From Stephanodiscus triporus (taxonomy: Eukaryota > Bacillariophyta > Thalassiosirophyceae > Thalassiosirales > Thalassiosiraceae): 14,757 nucleotides of DNA. Below, in pieces: positions 14,591 through 14,757 of this stretch (position 1 is its first letter; each line of letters begins with the position of its first letter). Location of the stretch: NCBI GenBank assembly GCA_036939755.1, contig JALLAZ010001586.1, positions 1 to 14,757 on the forward strand. Direction: 5' to 3'. The notes under the pieces were generated by a model. That model did no database searches. It saw only the letters and a program-made list of their open reading frames with translations, and was not told the origin of the DNA. The translations under genes were made by a program, and so were the position numbers.

Positions 14591-14757
14591 CTCGCTAGAG
14601 GTATGATGTATCGTCCTTATGGCTGTTCACGAGACGATTTCGTCGTGAGCAATCCAATGCAAAGAAACCCCAAGCCACGGTCACCGAATATCTATTCCAG
14701 ACTACTACAGTCTCCAGTACAATTGCACCAGGGGAAAAATCGAGATATTTCCCTTTG
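14591..14757. other. Upstream region of the thymidylate synthase-like gene
   Basis: These are the last 167 bases of the window, 5' to the minus-strand gene. I see no open frame of note, RNA gene or clear promoter element. The real 5' leader may extend past the window. Confidence 0.4.

Overview
The window looks like nuclear DNA from a eukaryotic microalga, most probably a diatom or other stramenopile. The evidence is very long open frames broken only by short GT-AG introns (94, 89 and 64 nt, one with a clear CTAAC branch-point-like site), tightly packed genes on both strands, and a eukaryote-specific protein family (Rav1/DmX/Rabconnectin-3). The lineage is inferred from gene style and remembered protein families, not from a marker gene.

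Layout. Positions 1-524 hold no supported gene but contain a GTA/TAC-rich stretch with a strong imperfect palindrome. Positions 525-11504 (+) are one giant gene for a protein of about 3,580 residues, the alpha-type subunit of the V-ATPase assembly factor RAVE/Rabconnectin-3. I rebuilt it from exons 525-3251, 3346 to about 10949, 11039-11208 and 11273-11504. Its domain order is: low-complexity N-terminus, WD40 propeller, PDZ domain, Rav1p C-terminal helical region, a six-unit SIFDSYDAAPP repeat array, a conserved helical stretch, an SH2 domain and a C-terminal C2-like domain. The reading frame breaks once, in the repeat array near 8150, where one unit is 10 nt shorter than its neighbours. The first 1.8 kb of coding sequence is far more GC-rich than the rest.

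Positions 11544-12302 (-) encode an unrecognised cysteine-containing protein with an apparent signal peptide, converging on the giant gene with 39 nt between them. A G-rich and GT-rich divergent intergenic region (12303-12698) separates it from 12699-13748 (+), an isopenicillin-N-synthase-type 2-oxoglutarate/Fe(II) oxygenase. This in turn converges on 13904-14590 (-), a short protein of the thymidylate synthase fold that keeps the Cys and the YQRS-type Arg but lacks other canonical residues. The last 167 bases are the upstream region of that gene.

Nothing shows that the four genes form a pathway. The main interest is the giant gene: a V-ATPase regulator that seems to carry PDZ, SH2 and C2 modules, which would connect proton-pump assembly to scaffolding, phosphotyrosine and membrane/lipid signals.
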